Assembly: GCF_003665095.1 (NCBI RefSeq)
Contig: NZ_RCHV01000002.1
Coordinates: forward strand, 3,470,001 to 3,534,000
Direction: 5' to 3'
DNA: 64,000 bases
Source: Streptomyces sp. Z26
Lineage (GTDB): Bacteria > Actinomycetota > Actinomycetes > Streptomycetales > Streptomycetaceae
Part shown: one piece after another, positions 63,887 through 64,000 of the stretch
Layout of the letters: each line of letters starts with the position of its first letter
Numbering within the stretch: position 1 is the first letter of the stretch
The notes under the pieces: generated by a model
Told to the model about the DNA's origin: nothing
The model's database searches: none
Seen by the model: the letters and a program-made list of their open reading frames with translations, nothing else
Position numbers and translations under genes: made by a program

Positions 63887-64000
63887 TCAGCGGCGCGGTT
63901 CCAGCCGCAGGTCGCCCGCCATCACCCGCCGGGTGTGCGCGCTGTCCAGCATGTCGTGCGGGTAGCCGAGGGTGACCGCTCCGGCGGCGTCGAGGCGTTC
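63887..64000 (-). CDS. C-terminal end of an unidentified protein (partial)
   Basis: Only the last 37 codons are visible, reading ...ERLDAAGAVTLGYPHDMLDSAHTRRVMAGDLRLEPRR and TGA 63887. I do not recognise the family from this. It converges on cobK, with 54 bp between stops, and runs off the right edge. Confidence 0.6.
   Translation of the reverse strand, partial: ERLDAAGAVTLGYPHDMLDSAHTRRVMAGDLRLEPRR

Overview
The DNA is about 73% GC with strongly C/G-ending codons, GTG starts, GTGA/ATGA start-stop overlaps, a rodlin gene, an XRE/DUF397/anti-sigma-type ATPase cassette, and the conserved lysC-asd-ECF sigma and YbaB-recR gene orders. Together these point to a Streptomyces or close relative. The window mixes core chromosome (dnaX, recR, lysC, asd, tRNA-Ser, SRP RNA, surf1, cobLMK) with accessory blocks.

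Left part (1-13766): a large FAD/NAD(P)-binding protein fused to a TPR domain diverges from an Rrf2 regulator across a palindrome. A WhiJ-like regulatory cassette follows, with an XRE/DUF5753 protein, two near-identical DUF397 proteins, a histidine-kinase-like ATPase and a small companion. Then come a bPH-type membrane protein and a UvrA-like duplicated ABC protein. Next is a five-gene cassette: a 58-residue peptide ORF, an unknown protein, two paralogous unknown proteins and a beta-lactamase-fold serine hydrolase.

13903-23010: a Tat-exported beta-propeller lactonase faces a seven-gene leftward operon. That operon is oleB-oleC-oleD-oleA (head-to-head hydrocarbon / beta-lactone pathway) followed by a stand-alone acyl carrier protein, a diiron acyl-ACP-desaturase-like enzyme and a FabF-type ketosynthase. 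Its logic suggests a dedicated acyl supply feeding Claisen condensation (OleA), reduction (OleD), beta-lactone formation (OleC) and decarboxylation to an olefin (OleB).

23333-37507: an ABC/FtsX exporter whose permease is broken by a one-base shortage in a G tract, a methyltransferase, a MerR regulator, a FluC fluoride-channel pair, an alpha/beta hydrolase, an Rrf2/NmrA-like divergent pair, a TetR regulator, a Tat-exported GH97 glycosidase, a GPP34 protein and a DUF3159 membrane protein. Three related 31-bp operators (GTCAC-N21-GTGAC architecture) lie upstream of the TetR, GPP34 and DUF3159 genes and suggest a small local regulon.

37508-46547: a truncated M23 peptidase relic next to tRNA-Ser(GGA), the SRP RNA, dnaX, YbaB, recR, a DUF5063 gene, a ROK regulator divergent from a leaderless MFS transporter, and a Sel1/TPR protein.

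46639-64000: VOC and AraC genes, htpX-pspAB, a Vms1-like protein, a Uma2 protein, lysC-asd, an ECF sigma factor with a membrane partner, SURF1 overlapping an S9 peptidase tail-to-tail, a rodlin with tandem terminators, and cobL-cobM-cobK, with an eight-unit 14-bp tandem array between cobM and cobK. All identifications come from reading the translations; no database search was possible.
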